Source: Spiroplasma chrysopicola DF-1
GTDB lineage: Bacteria > Bacillota_I > Bacilli_A > Mycoplasmatales > Mycoplasmataceae
Assembly (NCBI RefSeq): GCF_000400935.1
Contig: NC_021280.1
Coordinates: 434,001-498,000, forward strand
Direction: 5' to 3'
Length of the DNA: 64,000 nt
Of this stretch, positions 25,041 to 33,955 are shown in pieces (position 1 is the stretch's first letter; the number at the start of each line of letters is the position of its first letter). The translations under genes and the position numbers were made by a program. Under the pieces are notes generated by a model. That model did no database searches and had not been told where the DNA came from. It saw nothing but the letters and a program-made list of their open reading frames with translations.

Positions 25041-26825
25041 ATGCGAGAAAAAAAGCAAACAAAAAAATTTAGTTTAGCTGATTTTGTCTGACTAGGTTTC
25101 AACTATACCGTTTCAGTTGGGTTTATTGGTAATTTTGCTGTTTTGTCAAATGTTACATCAGACTCTGATCCAATTGGAATGCATGTTGTGTGAGTTTTCG
25201 CTGTGGAAGGATTAGTGGCGGGAATTTGTGCTTGAGCTTTTGCTAAAATGGCAAAAATTCATCAATCTAATAATAATGGTGCTGCTTACATTTATGTTCG
25301 AACATCATTTGGGAAATTTTGAGGAATTTTTGTTGCTTTTATGCAATATGTTTCATTACCATTTTTAATTACAATCCAAGTTATGATGCTAATTCGCGGT
25401 GCATTTGGCGTTGATTTTGTTGCCCAAGAGGTTAGCAAAGGGCATTATGTATTACCCTGGTATGCTGCCAACTGAGGTGCATTTGGTGATTTATGATTAG
25501 ATTTAATTGGAATTCTAATTTACATGTCAGCTTCGGCAATTATTTTTGGCGGAATGAAATTATATCGAAAATTGGCAAATGGGACAGGGATTGTTAAATG
25601 AGCAACAGCTGGTTTTTTAATTATTGCGGGTTTAGCATTAGCTTTTCAAAAAGGTCCAGAGAATTTATCTTATTGAGGTGAGAATAGCCATTTTTCCTTG
25701 CCGGGTTTTGTAAAAGCGTTTAATTCATGTTTCTTCTTTTTTGCTGGGTTTGAAACTTTTTCAACTGCGGGGAAAAATATTATTAATCCTGAAAAAAATA
25801 TTGGGCGTGGAATTACTCTAATTATGTTTATTAGCACAATTTTTTATATTGTTATTTCAATTATTTTCTTTGCTGCTTTTAACAGTTTTGTCCAAAATAT
25901 GAATATGGGGACATGAAATAGTTTTAATAATAAAGTAATTTTATATGGAGGGCCAATTATAATGATTATTTCCTCCTTTGCCCTCAAAGTAAATGTCGCA
26001 ATGCAAAATGCCCTATATGGTGGAACGTCAATCCAACCTATGGCAACAGAAGGTTATTTACCTGATCGATTTCGTAAACTGAATAAAGATGGTTTACCAG
26101 TTCGAGCATCAATTTTAAATTTATGCATCACTGTATTAATGATTTTTGTTTGATTAGCAATCCCGGATTTAATTAAGGGAATTTCATTATCATTAAAACA
26201 TGGGATGTTTCCAACAATTAATGATATTCTTGCGTATAAACAACCATTTAATATTTCCTCATTAACAGAAGCTGCTTCTGCGATAGTAATTTTTATTTAT
26301 GCAATGGTAATTGCCGTGACTTTAAAATTAGGATTTCAGAAAAAAATTAAAATCAAAATTTGAGAATGAATTGTTTTTCCGGTTGTGTTATTAGTTTTAG
26401 GATTTGTTTTTGGATGACATTATTATAGTTTAGTTAATGGTGTTATTACAAGTTCCCAAGATGATTTTCAAAGTAAATTAACGGGGGCAATTATTGAATT
26501 AGTCTTTATTATCAGTTCAGTTTCATTTGCAACAATTTGATACTTTACGTATTATCGTCGAAAATATCTACAAAGAATGCAAACAAATCCAGCTTTACAA
26601 GCAAAATTAGATAGTGAGTTTGTGATTAGTGATGATTTAAAATATGTCACAAAAGATCTACGTAATGAAGTTATTGAATATTTAAAACGAAATAAAGCAT
26701 TATCAAATGGACAAGAACCACCAAATGAGAATTATCAAACGGCCAAGGCATTACTTGATAACATTAATGGCATCTATGAAAATTTAGAAAAAAAAGAGCA
26801 AGAAAATGGAGAAAATGATGACTAG
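25041..26825 (+). CDS. APC-superfamily amino-acid permease
   Basis: 594 residues with about 12-14 predicted membrane spans. The start resembles APC transporters (SLADFVWLGFNYTVSVGFIG, with the unwound helix-1 glycines). The conserved helix-6 region is seen as FFFAGFETFSTAGKNIINPEKN, and ALYGGTSIQPMATEGYLPDRF is the typical loop after helix 8. A ~80-residue hydrophilic, acidic C-terminal tail ends the protein. The substrate is probably an amino acid but cannot be told. The gene has its own promoter region (TATAAT-type boxes at about 24925 and 24988) and a terminator, so it stands alone. Confidence 0.88.
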
Positions 26826-26827
26826 AG

Positions 26828-26862
26828 AAACAGGTTTTAATTAACCTGTTTTTATTTTTTCT
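26828..26862 (+). terminator. Terminator of the permease gene
   Basis: Hairpin AAACAGGTT - TTAATT - AACCTGTTT followed by a T-rich tract, starting 3 bases after the permease stop codon. Confidence 0.88.
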
Positions 26863-26942
26863 CTTTGGGATTAAAATTAGTAAAAAATTATTCAAAATTT
26901 CCAAATTAGAATAATTTTTTTCTTAAGTTTCTTATTGAATTC

Positions 26943-27003
26943 TTGATTTTTTTCTATTTTTGGTATATTATGGAGTTAATGTTAAATAAAAGTATTTAAC
27001 ATT
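26943..27003 (+). promoter_or_regulatory. Promoter and leader hairpin of the spiralin-like gene
   Basis: TTGATT (26943-26948), 17 bases, TATTAT (26966-26971). The transcript would begin just before a perfect 11-base-pair hairpin, AATGTTAAATA-AAAG-TATTTAACATT (26978-27003), ending 9 bases before the ribosome binding site AAGGAAGG. A 5' hairpin on an abundant surface-protein mRNA could protect it from decay; that role is inferred. Confidence 0.6.
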
Positions 27004-27024
27004 AGTAAGGAAGGAACAATTATT

Positions 27025-28044
27025 ATGAAGCGTTTATTAGCAATTTTAGGTGCGGTCGGTTTAACAGCAACTGGTTCAACAGCAGTAGTTGCATGTAGTA
27101 AATCGAGTGACACAACGAAAGCAAACGATTTATCAAAAATAAAAAGTTTTGAAGCGCCAACAGCCTTTAAAGCAAATGACTATACAACTGTAAAAGAAGC
27201 GGATGTTAAAAAAGCTTTAAAAAATAGTGTTTTAATCGAAGTTCAAAAACTTGTAAGCACTGCAACTGAAAGTGATTATACTTTTGGTGTTTATAATGAT
27301 GGAAGTGGTGGAGAATATGCTCCTGTTGATGTTTCAGAAAACAGTAAAAATGTTTATGTAAAAGTTAAAGCCGCAACTACTACAAAAACAGACCCTGTTC
27401 TTATCGGTGAAACAGGGTACATTAAGGTTACTTTACCAGCTGTACCAGACTTTGTTAAGGGAGATCTTTCAAAGGTTACAGTAATTGCACCAGCACCAGT
27501 TGAAGTAGCTGAAGACCCAAGTAAAGTTACAATGGATGAAGTTAAGGATGCTTTAAAAGATACTGTTTTAGCAGCAGTTAATAGTGTTGCTTTAGCAGCT
27601 GATGGTACAGATTTTACTTATAAAGTTTCTAGTGATGATCAAGGTGTAGAAACAAATCCAATTGATTTAACTACTGAATCACAACCTGTTTTTGTTAAAA
27701 TTACAGCAAAAACTGATAATGCACTTCTTGAGAAAGCAACAAATTTCATTAAGGTTACTTTACCAAGATTTAAATATGATTTAGGATTAAAAGAAATTGA
27801 GATTGAACCAGTAGAAGTTGTAAGAAGTGATAGTGTAGAGGCAGTTCCAAAAACACATGTTATGAATAGTTTAAAAGATAATGTTTTAACTGCAGTTAAA
27901 ACTGTTGTATCTACTGCAACCACAACAGATTATAAATTTGATATTTTTGCTGATGCCTTAGAAACACCTTATAAAGAGGTTGATATAACAACAAATGACC
28001 CTGTTGATCGAACAGTTTATGTTGAAATAACAGCAACAAAATAG
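27025..28044 (+). CDS. Spiralin-like repeat lipoprotein, N-terminal part (frame ends at a frameshift)
   Basis: 339 residues. The signal peptide (KRLLAILGAVGLTATGSTA) ends in lipobox VVAC. The mature part is made of spiralin-type repeats of about 110 residues: each has a DLSK/I-start, a helix with V-T-x-x-E-V-K-x-A-L-K, a middle strand (DYTFGVYND or DFTYKVSSD) and an end VYVK...GYIKVTLP. The string ETGYIKVTLP is, from memory, also found in S. citri spiralin, the main surface lipoprotein of that species. Two full repeats and most of a third are read before TAG TAG at 28042. The next frame continues the third repeat without a gap, so the gene has shifted by one base in the run AAAA at 28038-28041. 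No cysteine other than the lipid-anchor Cys is seen. Confidence 0.88.
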   Translation: MKRLLAILGAVGLTATGSTAVVACSKSSDTTKANDLSKIKSFEAPTAFKANDYTTVKEADVKKALKNSVLIEVQKLVSTATESDYTFGVYNDGSGGEYAPVDVSENSKNVYVKVKAATTTKTDPVLIGETGYIKVTLPAVPDFVKGDLSKVTVIAPAPVEVAEDPSKVTMDEVKDALKDTVLAAVNSVALAADGTDFTYKVSSDDQGVETNPIDLTTESQPVFVKITAKTDNALLEKATNFIKVTLPRFKYDLGLKEIEIEPVEVVRSDSVEAVPKTHVMNSLKDNVLTAVKTVVSTATTTDYKFDIFADALETPYKEVDITTNDPVDRTVYVEITATK

Positions 28045-28765
28045 TAGTGAAATTCTTAGAGGGACATCAGACCCTATTGAAGTAGTGCTTCCAAAAGAAC
28101 AAAGAAAAGATCTTATGACTCTTGGAGTTATTGCTGCTCCATCAATTTGGCCAAATGATCCAAAACACGTAACAGCGCAAGAAATTAAAAATGCATTAAA
28201 AAATAATGTTCAAACAGCAATTGAACAAATTCAACCCAAAGCAAAATTGAATGTTGACTATGATTTTACTGTTTCTCGTGATGATCATGGAGCAATAATA
28301 GATACACTTGATTTTACATCATCTATCGCTGCTAATCGAACAGTTTATGTTATAGTTAGATCACTTGATGATAGTGGTTATCTTAAAAATGTATCAAATG
28401 CTAAGGATGTAGTTTTTACACAAGATACAAGATCAGATATTAGTACAGTTGATACTATTGCTGCTCCATTAACTGTTCCTGCAGAAGATGGTAACGCAGT
28501 AACAGAAGCAGAAGTTCGTGCAGCATTAAACCCCAAAGTTGTTGATGCAGTTAACGCTCTTGATCCAACACCTAATGTAAGCATAAATGATTTAACTTAT
28601 GCTATCTACACAGATGAGCAAGCAGAAACAATTTTACCAGATACTATTGATTTAGTTGGTGATGCTTATCCAGTTTGAATAATAATTACAGCTGAGTCAA
28701 ATAACCAAAAAATTTGAGGAAAAACACAAACTCCTATTAATGTAATACTTCCAAAAATTGTTTAG
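28040..28765 (+). pseudogene. Spiralin-like lipoprotein, out-of-frame continuation (repeats 3-5)
   Basis: Reading on in the +1 frame from the AAAA run gives NSSEILRGTSDPIEVVLP, which completes repeat 3, then two more full spiralin repeats (starting DLMTLGVIAAPSIWPND and DISTVDTIAAPLTVPAED) and a normal end NVILPKIV before TAG at 28763. Without the extra A the whole gene (27025-28765) would encode about 579 residues with five tandem repeats. It has no start signal of its own. The reading frame is otherwise intact, with codon use like that of the first part, so the shift is recent, is a sequencing error, or is bypassed. Confidence 0.8.
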
Positions 28766-28824
28766 CATTAAAAAATTTTAATTTAATAACAAGTTCACAG
28801 TTTTAAATAACTGGGATTTTAAGT

Positions 28825-28868
28825 AAAAAATGCTTTCGCTTCATATTGAAATGAAAGCATTTTTAAAT
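28825..28868 (+). terminator. Terminator after the spiralin-like gene
   Basis: Hairpin AAAAAATGCTTTC ... GAAAGCATTTTT with a loop of about 15 bases, 60 bases after the final stop. Its position after repeat 5 supports the view that the whole 27025-28765 stretch is one gene. Confidence 0.82.
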
Positions 28869-29058
28869 TTAAAACCTTTTTTTATTTATTTCACATATGT
28901 AAATTGGATAATTATTTCGTATATCTTTTACTTCTAAAATGTTGTGTAATTAAAATTTACTGTTATTATTATGTTTATAAAATATTTTTATATTATATAT
29001 TTTTATTATTTACCATGATATGCTAAAATAATTTATGGAAGATATCAAGGGGGAAAAG

Positions 29059-29688
29059 ATGTTAGATCAGAAAGAAGTTCAAATTTTAGCAATTGCTGGG
29101 GGAACAGCAAGTGGTAAAACAACAGTTGCCAAAAAAATTGCCCATATTTTAAAAAATCAAAGAATTGTTTATTTAGCAATGGATAGTTATTATAAGTCAT
29201 TAGATAATCTGAGTTTAGTCGAACGGAAAAAAATTAATTTTGATCATCCCAATGCTATAGATTTAGATTTATTAATTTCACATTTAACTAGTTTAAAACA
29301 AGGAATGGATGTTTTACGACCAATTTATGATTTTACGCAAAATAATCGCTTAAAAGAAACCGAACTTGTTAAAGCAGGAGATGTGATTATTTTAGATGGG
29401 ATTTTGGCCTTAGCAATTGAAGAAATTCGCAAATTATCTAATATTAAAATATTTATTAAAACAGAAGATGATATTCGTTTTATTCGGCGTTTAACTCGTG
29501 ATATTGAGGAACGGGGACGAACTGTCCAGGATATTATTCATCAGTATTTAGCAACTGTTAAACCAATGTATGAATATTTTGTTGAACCAAGTATTAAATA
29601 TGCTGATATTATTGTTCCTTATTATGAAGGAAATGAAATCGCCATTGATATGATTGCCACAAAAGTCAAAAGTTTGTTAAAAAGATAA
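29059..29688 (+). CDS. udk: Uridine kinase
   Basis: 209 residues, phosphorylates uridine and cytidine to UMP and CMP in the pyrimidine salvage that mollicutes rely on. The P-loop is GGTASGKTT at 14-22. AMDSYYKSL, NFDHPNAIDLDLL and the lid RRLTRDIEERGRT, then QYLATVKPMYEYFVEPSIKYADIIVP, are all standard for Udk. The start at 29059 is chosen because AAGGGGGAA precedes it at the right distance; an in-frame ATG 24 bases upstream lacks such a site. greA follows after about 95 bases, the order seen in many Firmicutes. Confidence 0.95.
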   Translation: MLDQKEVQILAIAGGTASGKTTVAKKIAHILKNQRIVYLAMDSYYKSLDNLSLVERKKINFDHPNAIDLDLLISHLTSLKQGMDVLRPIYDFTQNNRLKETELVKAGDVIILDGILALAIEEIRKLSNIKIFIKTEDDIRFIRRLTRDIEERGRTVQDIIHQYLATVKPMYEYFVEPSIKYADIIVPYYEGNEIAIDMIATKVKSLLKR

Positions 29689-29782
29689 TGTTTATTGGTA
29701 CAAAAGATAGTATTTTTTTAAAGAATAATGTTATAATAATCAAGTGTTAAATAAGCAATAAAGTAATTAGAGGAGTGATTTT

Positions 29783-30259
29783 ATGATGCCAAATGAAGAA
29801 ATTTTATTAACAAAAGAGGGAATCAAAGATTTACAAGCAGAATTAGATAATTTAATTAATACTGTTCGTCCACAAGTAATTGAAGAATTAAAGGAAGCTC
29901 GTGCCCAAGGGGACTTGTCAGAAAATGCTGACTATGATGCTGCACGAAATCGTCAAGCTGAAGTTGAAGGACGAATTAAGCAAATCGAAGGTTTATTAAC
30001 AAAAGCTAAAGAAATTAAAGAAGTTAAATCAAAAGCCGGAGTTATTAAATTAGGAAGTAAAGTTACTTTTACAAATTTATTATTAAAAAAAGATTTTGAA
30101 ATTAAAATTGTTGGAGCTGTTGAAGCAAATCCATTTGAAAATACAATTTCAAATGAATCTCCAATTGCTAAAGCAATTATAGGCAAAAAAGTTGGAGAAA
30201 CTGTTGAAATTAAAGGAATTCAAACACCTTATAAAGTAACTATTGTTTCAGTAGCATAA
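29783..30259 (+). CDS. greA: Transcription elongation factor GreA
   Basis: 158 residues, the usual length. GreA enters the RNA polymerase secondary channel and promotes cleavage of backtracked RNA. The N-terminal coiled coil carries the acidic tip in GDLSENADYDAARNRQ (residues about 44-59), with the two acidic residues needed for cleavage. The C-terminal FKBP-like domain ends in KKVGETVEIKGIQTPYKVTI. Two adjacent ATGs start the gene; AGAGGAG precedes them. The natural terminator of this gene is the hairpin interrupted by IS copy 2. Confidence 0.96.
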   Translation: MMPNEEILLTKEGIKDLQAELDNLINTVRPQVIEELKEARAQGDLSENADYDAARNRQAEVEGRIKQIEGLLTKAKEIKEVKSKAGVIKLGSKVTFTNLLLKKDFEIKIVGAVEANPFENTISNESPIAKAIIGKKVGETVEIKGIQTPYKVTIVSVA

Positions 30260-30301
30260 AATAATATTTCTTAATTTAGATCAAGAAAAGAGTTAATGTA
30301 A

Positions 30302-31577
30302 TGAATACCTAAAATAAAATAGACACATAAAAAGTTACTTATGTGTCATAATTTTATTGAAAGGTATTCTTTTATTATGGGAACAAAATGATTTACAAAA
30401 AACGAAAAACTTAATATTTTAAAATATTACAAAGAAAATGGTTGAGCAAAAACAATTAAAAAATTTGAAATTTCAACACCAACTTTATCTCGTTGAAAAA
30501 AGGCAGTTAAAATTAGTGGAGAAAAAGCGTTAGAACCAGGAAATGGTCTACAATCTAAAGGAATTCGTCGACCAGGGCGTCCAAAAAATCTTAATTTTGA
30601 ATTAATGACAAAAAAAGAATTAATTGAGTATATTGAAATGATTCAAGATGTAAAAAAGTCCTTGCCCAAATCGAAAAAGAAGAAATTTCAAACGATTTGG
30701 TCCTTAAAGAAAAAATACAAGATTAAATATTTATGCAAAATTTTAAATGTTTCTAGAGCTGGTTATTATAAATGATTTAATGCTGGAATGAAACTTTTTA
30801 ATAAATGGAATAATACAATTGCAAAAATAGTTAAAACGTTATTTCTAACTTTTAAGAAAATTTATGGATATAATATGTTAACACTAATTATTAATAAACT
30901 ATATAATTGAAATTTAAAACCTCATATTGTCTATAGATATATGAAAAATATGAATTTAAAATCAATTATTAGAATAAAAAAATTTAATTATAAATTATCT
31001 TCTGGTAACAAAAGACATGAAAATATCATGAATCAAGATTTTTCAACCACAGATATTAATCAAAAAATAGGAACAGACATAACATATTTATTAACAAGCG
31101 ACAAAACCTATTTTTTATCAATAGTAAAAGACTTTCATACTAATGAAATTTTGGACTACCAAATCAGTAATAATTTAGAAAAAGAATTTGTCTTTAAAAA
31201 CATAATTAATTCTTGAGTAAAAGCTGGAAAGCCATCAACTTGAGTTCTACAATCAGATCAAGGTTTTCATTATACAAATTCTGATTATGAAAAATTATGC
31301 AATTATCTTGGAATTACGATTTCAATGTCCAGACGTGGAAACTCTTATGATAATGCCCATACAGAATCATGATTTGGTACTATGAAAACTGAATTTTTAT
31401 ATCATATAAAAAGAAAAAAACGAACAGCCAAATGAATTATTGAAAATCTACCTAAATATATCTATTTTTACAATAATTTTAGACCACAAGCCAAATTAAA
31501 AGGAATGAGTCCTGTTCAATACAGAAAATCATCCCTTCAAGTAACTTTTTAATTGTCTATTTTTCTTGACATATTCA
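30302..31577 (+). mobile_element. IS3-family (IS150-like) insertion sequence, copy 2
   Basis: 1276 bases bounded by TGAATACC... and ...GACATATTCA with about 39-base imperfect inverted repeats. It is flanked by a 3-bp direct repeat TAA (30299-30301 and 31578-31580), the size expected for the IS150 group. It is nearly identical to copy 1 at 3944-5219 but on the other strand. It was inserted in the loop of the greA terminator. Intact ends, an intact transposase and a clean target repeat suggest recent movement. Confidence 0.95.
30377..31552 (+). CDS. IS3-family transposase, single fused frame (copy 2)
   Basis: 391 residues in one frame with UGA as Trp. It has an N-terminal helix-turn-helix (to about residue 45), a basic linker (GIRRPGRPKN), a charged helix, the RAGYYKWF motif typical for the start of IS3 OrfB, and an rve-type catalytic core with D234, D294 and E330. 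Only the last part of the core contains long stretches without UGA, so under the standard code it looks broken. The ATG follows GAAAGG. No OrfA stop or slippery overlap is found between the two usual halves, so the OrfAB protein is the direct translation product. Confidence 0.93.
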
Positions 31578-31603
31578 TAAAATTAACTCTTTTCTTTTAT
31601 TTT

Positions 31604-31626
31604 AAAAGGAAATATTCCTTTTTTTT
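31604..31626 (+). terminator. Second terminator hairpin after the greA/IS region
   Basis: AAAGGAA-ATA-TTCC followed by eight T's, directly downstream of the split greA terminator and just before the ribosome binding site of the 31653 gene. It may stop read-through from the IS transposase. Confidence 0.6.
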
Positions 31627-31652
31627 AAAATATAATAATAGGAGGAATTAAG

Positions 31653-31916
31653 ATGGTAAAATTATCAATTACCGAAATGAAAACACTAAAAGCTGGAATG
31701 TTATCGGGGGCTGTTCTTGCTGGAATTGCTGCAATTATTACAGCTTGTACTAGTAGCTTAACAAATTTGGTGTCTTCAGGAGTTTCGGCATATGTAGGAA
31801 TTAAACAGATGAATAGTATTGAAGGAAGCTATAAAACCCCAAATGGTGCAAATTTAACATGGTCGGATAAAAATAATCACTTAAATGATAGCCATTTAAA
31901 TATTTTATTTGTATAA
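31653..31916 (+). CDS. Small hydrophobic peptide with a double-glycine-type leader (bacteriocin-like)
   Basis: 87 residues after a good AGGAGG site. Residues 4-15, LSITEMKTLKAG, match the spacing of double-glycine leaders (L-S-x-x-E-L-x-x-I-x-G-G) with Ala-Gly at the cleavage position. The core that follows is Gly/Ala/Ser-rich and hydrophobic (SGAVLAGIAAIITACTSSL), as in class II bacteriocins, and ends in a hydrophilic tail (SYKTPNGANLTWSDKNN). It could instead be a lipoprotein, since ITAC at 29-32 fits a lipobox. No C39 peptidase transporter or immunity gene is seen nearby. It lies between greA and fib, in the same direction. Confidence 0.65.
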   Translation: MVKLSITEMKTLKAGMLSGAVLAGIAAIITACTSSLTNLVSSGVSAYVGIKQMNSIEGSYKTPNGANLTWSDKNNHLNDSHLNILFV

Positions 31917-32171
31917 AATAAATTATGATTATATTTTATAAAATGAAAAAAAATTATATTATTTTTAATAATATAATTTTTTTTTACTAATTCTTATTTT
32001 TGGTTTTAAAAAGGTTAGAAAAGAAGGTTTTTTAATCATTAAAAACAGTATTTTTTTTCTTTTTTAAATTATTTTAAAAATAAAATTATATTTTATTTTA
32101 AATTATAAAAAAAAAATTATTTTTATTTTAAATAAAAATAAAGTAATATTATATAATTTAATAATTTTTGA

Positions 32172-32241
32172 TTGAAAAAAAGTATAAATGAGATATAATT
32201 ATCTTAGTTGTATTTTCTATTTACAAAAATGATAAATAGAA
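32172..32241 (+). promoter_or_regulatory. fib promoter and leader hairpin
   Basis: TTGAAA (32172-32177), 16 bases, TATAAT (32194-32199). The transcript would begin with a 9-base-pair hairpin, TTCTATTTA / TAAATAGAA (32215-32241). The leader before the fib start codon is about 95 bases. The rest of the gap 31917-32171 is very AT-rich sequence in which I see nothing else. Confidence 0.6.
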
Positions 32242-32299
32242 TTTGCACGGACATAATATATGATATTAGATATATTAAAGGAAAATAGAGGTGTAAAGA

Positions 32300-33838
32300 A
32301 TGATAGGAGTTATTTCAACTGCTTACTTCACAATGAAAGATAAACACAATATTAAAACAGTAAAAAAATACTGATGAAAAAACTGTGTTATCCAACATGT
32401 TAAATACCATGGGAAAACTTTCATTATAGCAACTATCGGATATGGTAAATCTAATGCTGCAATGGCAGTAACTTATTTATTAGAAAAATATCCAGGATTG
32501 CAAACAATTTTAAACGTTGACTTAGCATTGTCAACAAATGATAAACATGATACTGCTGATACAACAATATCAACAAAATTCATTTATCGTGATGCTGATT
32601 TAACAGTGTTCAAAGATATTAAATATGGACAAATTGTTAATGAACCAGAATCATTCCAATTTGATGGAGAGTTTGCTAAAGTTGTTAAAGACTTTAAATT
32701 AGGATTAACTGAAGGAGTTACAGGAACTGCTGATATGTTAATTTATAATTCAAAACAATTCAAAGAAATGGTTGATAAATACGGTCATACAATTGACGTA
32801 ATTGATACTGAAGCTGGAGCGCTTGCTCAAGTTGCTAAAAAATCAAGTGTTAACTATTTAGCATTAAAAATTATTTACAATAACGCATTATCACCATGAG
32901 ATAATGATCCAATTCATAAATTTAAAATGTATGAAACAGTTAATACATTAAAATACTTATTAAGAAGATTATTCAACTTATTAAGTTCAAAATATGTTAT
33001 TGATTTATCACAATCATCAAATGATGATTTAGATACAATTAACGAATTGTTTGAAATTAAACATGATGAATGAATTAAATTATTCAAATCAAATACACAT
33101 AAAATTTTATCTGGATTTGGTCCATCATTAATGTTAGTTGATAAACAAGAAAAATCACCAGTAGCTTTAGATGTTATTCAAGTAATGAAATCAAAAATTA
33201 AAGATGAAGAAGGTCCAAGTAAAGTAATTTTAGGAGAAGATGAATGAAAAAATGCTCCTAAAAAATGATTACGTAAATTATTATTCTTAGAACAAGTTCG
33301 TGTTAACGATGATGAATTATTATGAAATAAATCAGCAAAATATGACTTAAATACTGAAAAACTATACAAAGTTGAAACAGTTGCAAACGAAATTGCTGCT
33401 GCAATTGCTGAAAAATGTCAAGATAAATCATCATATACATATAATGGCGCAACAGTTCCAGAAAAATATTTATTAGTATCTTGTGACGCAAGAATTTCAT
33501 TCTACATTACTCATAATCAATCACATGAGTTTGTGGAAGATAAAGCATTTGGTTCACAATTAGTAGCAAATGAATTTGTAAAATATTTAAATGAAGCATT
33601 AAAAGATGTGGATTCACCATACCAACAAATTGTAATTTATATGGGTGTACCAGCATTAGACTATCGTAAAATTCCTGTATTTATTCCATCAGGAAGAGGA
33701 GCAAACCGTGGAGTTAAATTTGGACAAATGAATCAAAAATTCCAAAGAGATTACACAGTTGTTGATATTACAAGAAACGATTACGACCCAGTTAAAGTTG
33801 GATCATTTAAAGTTACAATTCGTTTAAAAAGTGAATAA
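32300..33838 (+). CDS. fib: Fibril protein Fib
   Basis: 512 residues, matching the size of the Spiroplasma fibril protein. Fib forms the flat inner ribbon of filaments that follows the shortest helical line of the cell and shapes the body. The N-terminal half (about 1-240) resembles 5'-methylthioadenosine/SAH nucleosidase in layout (MIGVISTAYFTMKDKHNI; TIGYGKSNAAMAVTYLLEKY), and this agrees with the known origin of Fib from that enzyme family. The C-terminal half is Spiroplasma-specific. UGA-Trp codons occur throughout. The gene has its own promoter, a ribosome binding site AGAGGTG and a strong terminator. Codon use looks more regular than in its neighbours, as fits high expression. Confidence 0.95.
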
Positions 33839-33845
33839 TTAATTA

Positions 33846-33885
33846 TAAAATAAAAAAACAACAATTTGTTGTTTTTTTATTTTAT
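33846..33885 (+). terminator. fib terminator
   Basis: Perfect stem AAAATAAAAAAACAACA / TGTTGTTTTTTTATTTT with a small loop, 10 bases after the fib stop codon; it can act in both directions. Confidence 0.9.
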
Positions 33886-33919
33886 TTTAGTGTTATACTA
33901 TACTAAATATTATATTTAC

Positions 33920-33935
33920 AAAAAAAAAAAAAAAA
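33920..33935 (+). repeat. 16-A homopolymer in the leader of the YitT-like gene
   Basis: An unbroken run of 16 A's lies 20 bases before the start codon at 33956 and just upstream of the ribosome binding site TGGAGATAG. A TATACT box is found at about 33893. The run would lie in the 5' leader and can change length by slippage. Confidence 0.8.
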
Positions 33936-33955
33936 CTATAAAAATGGAGATAGTG

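Larger units (their letters stand above)
30283..31596. terminator. greA terminator split by an IS insertion (copy 2)
   Basis: AAGAAAAGAGTTAAT (30284-30298) before the IS is the exact inverse complement of ATTAACTCTTTTCTT (from 31582) after it. Removing the IS and one copy of the TAA target repeat restores a 15-base-pair hairpin with loop GTAAA and a T-rich tail, a normal terminator about 25 bases after greA. The 3-bp target site lies in the middle of the loop. Confidence 0.85.

Noticed and set aside
33866-33955. Earlier start for the YitT-family gene
   Set aside because: It would include the fib terminator edge and the 16-A tract; the ATG at 33956 has a ribosome binding site.
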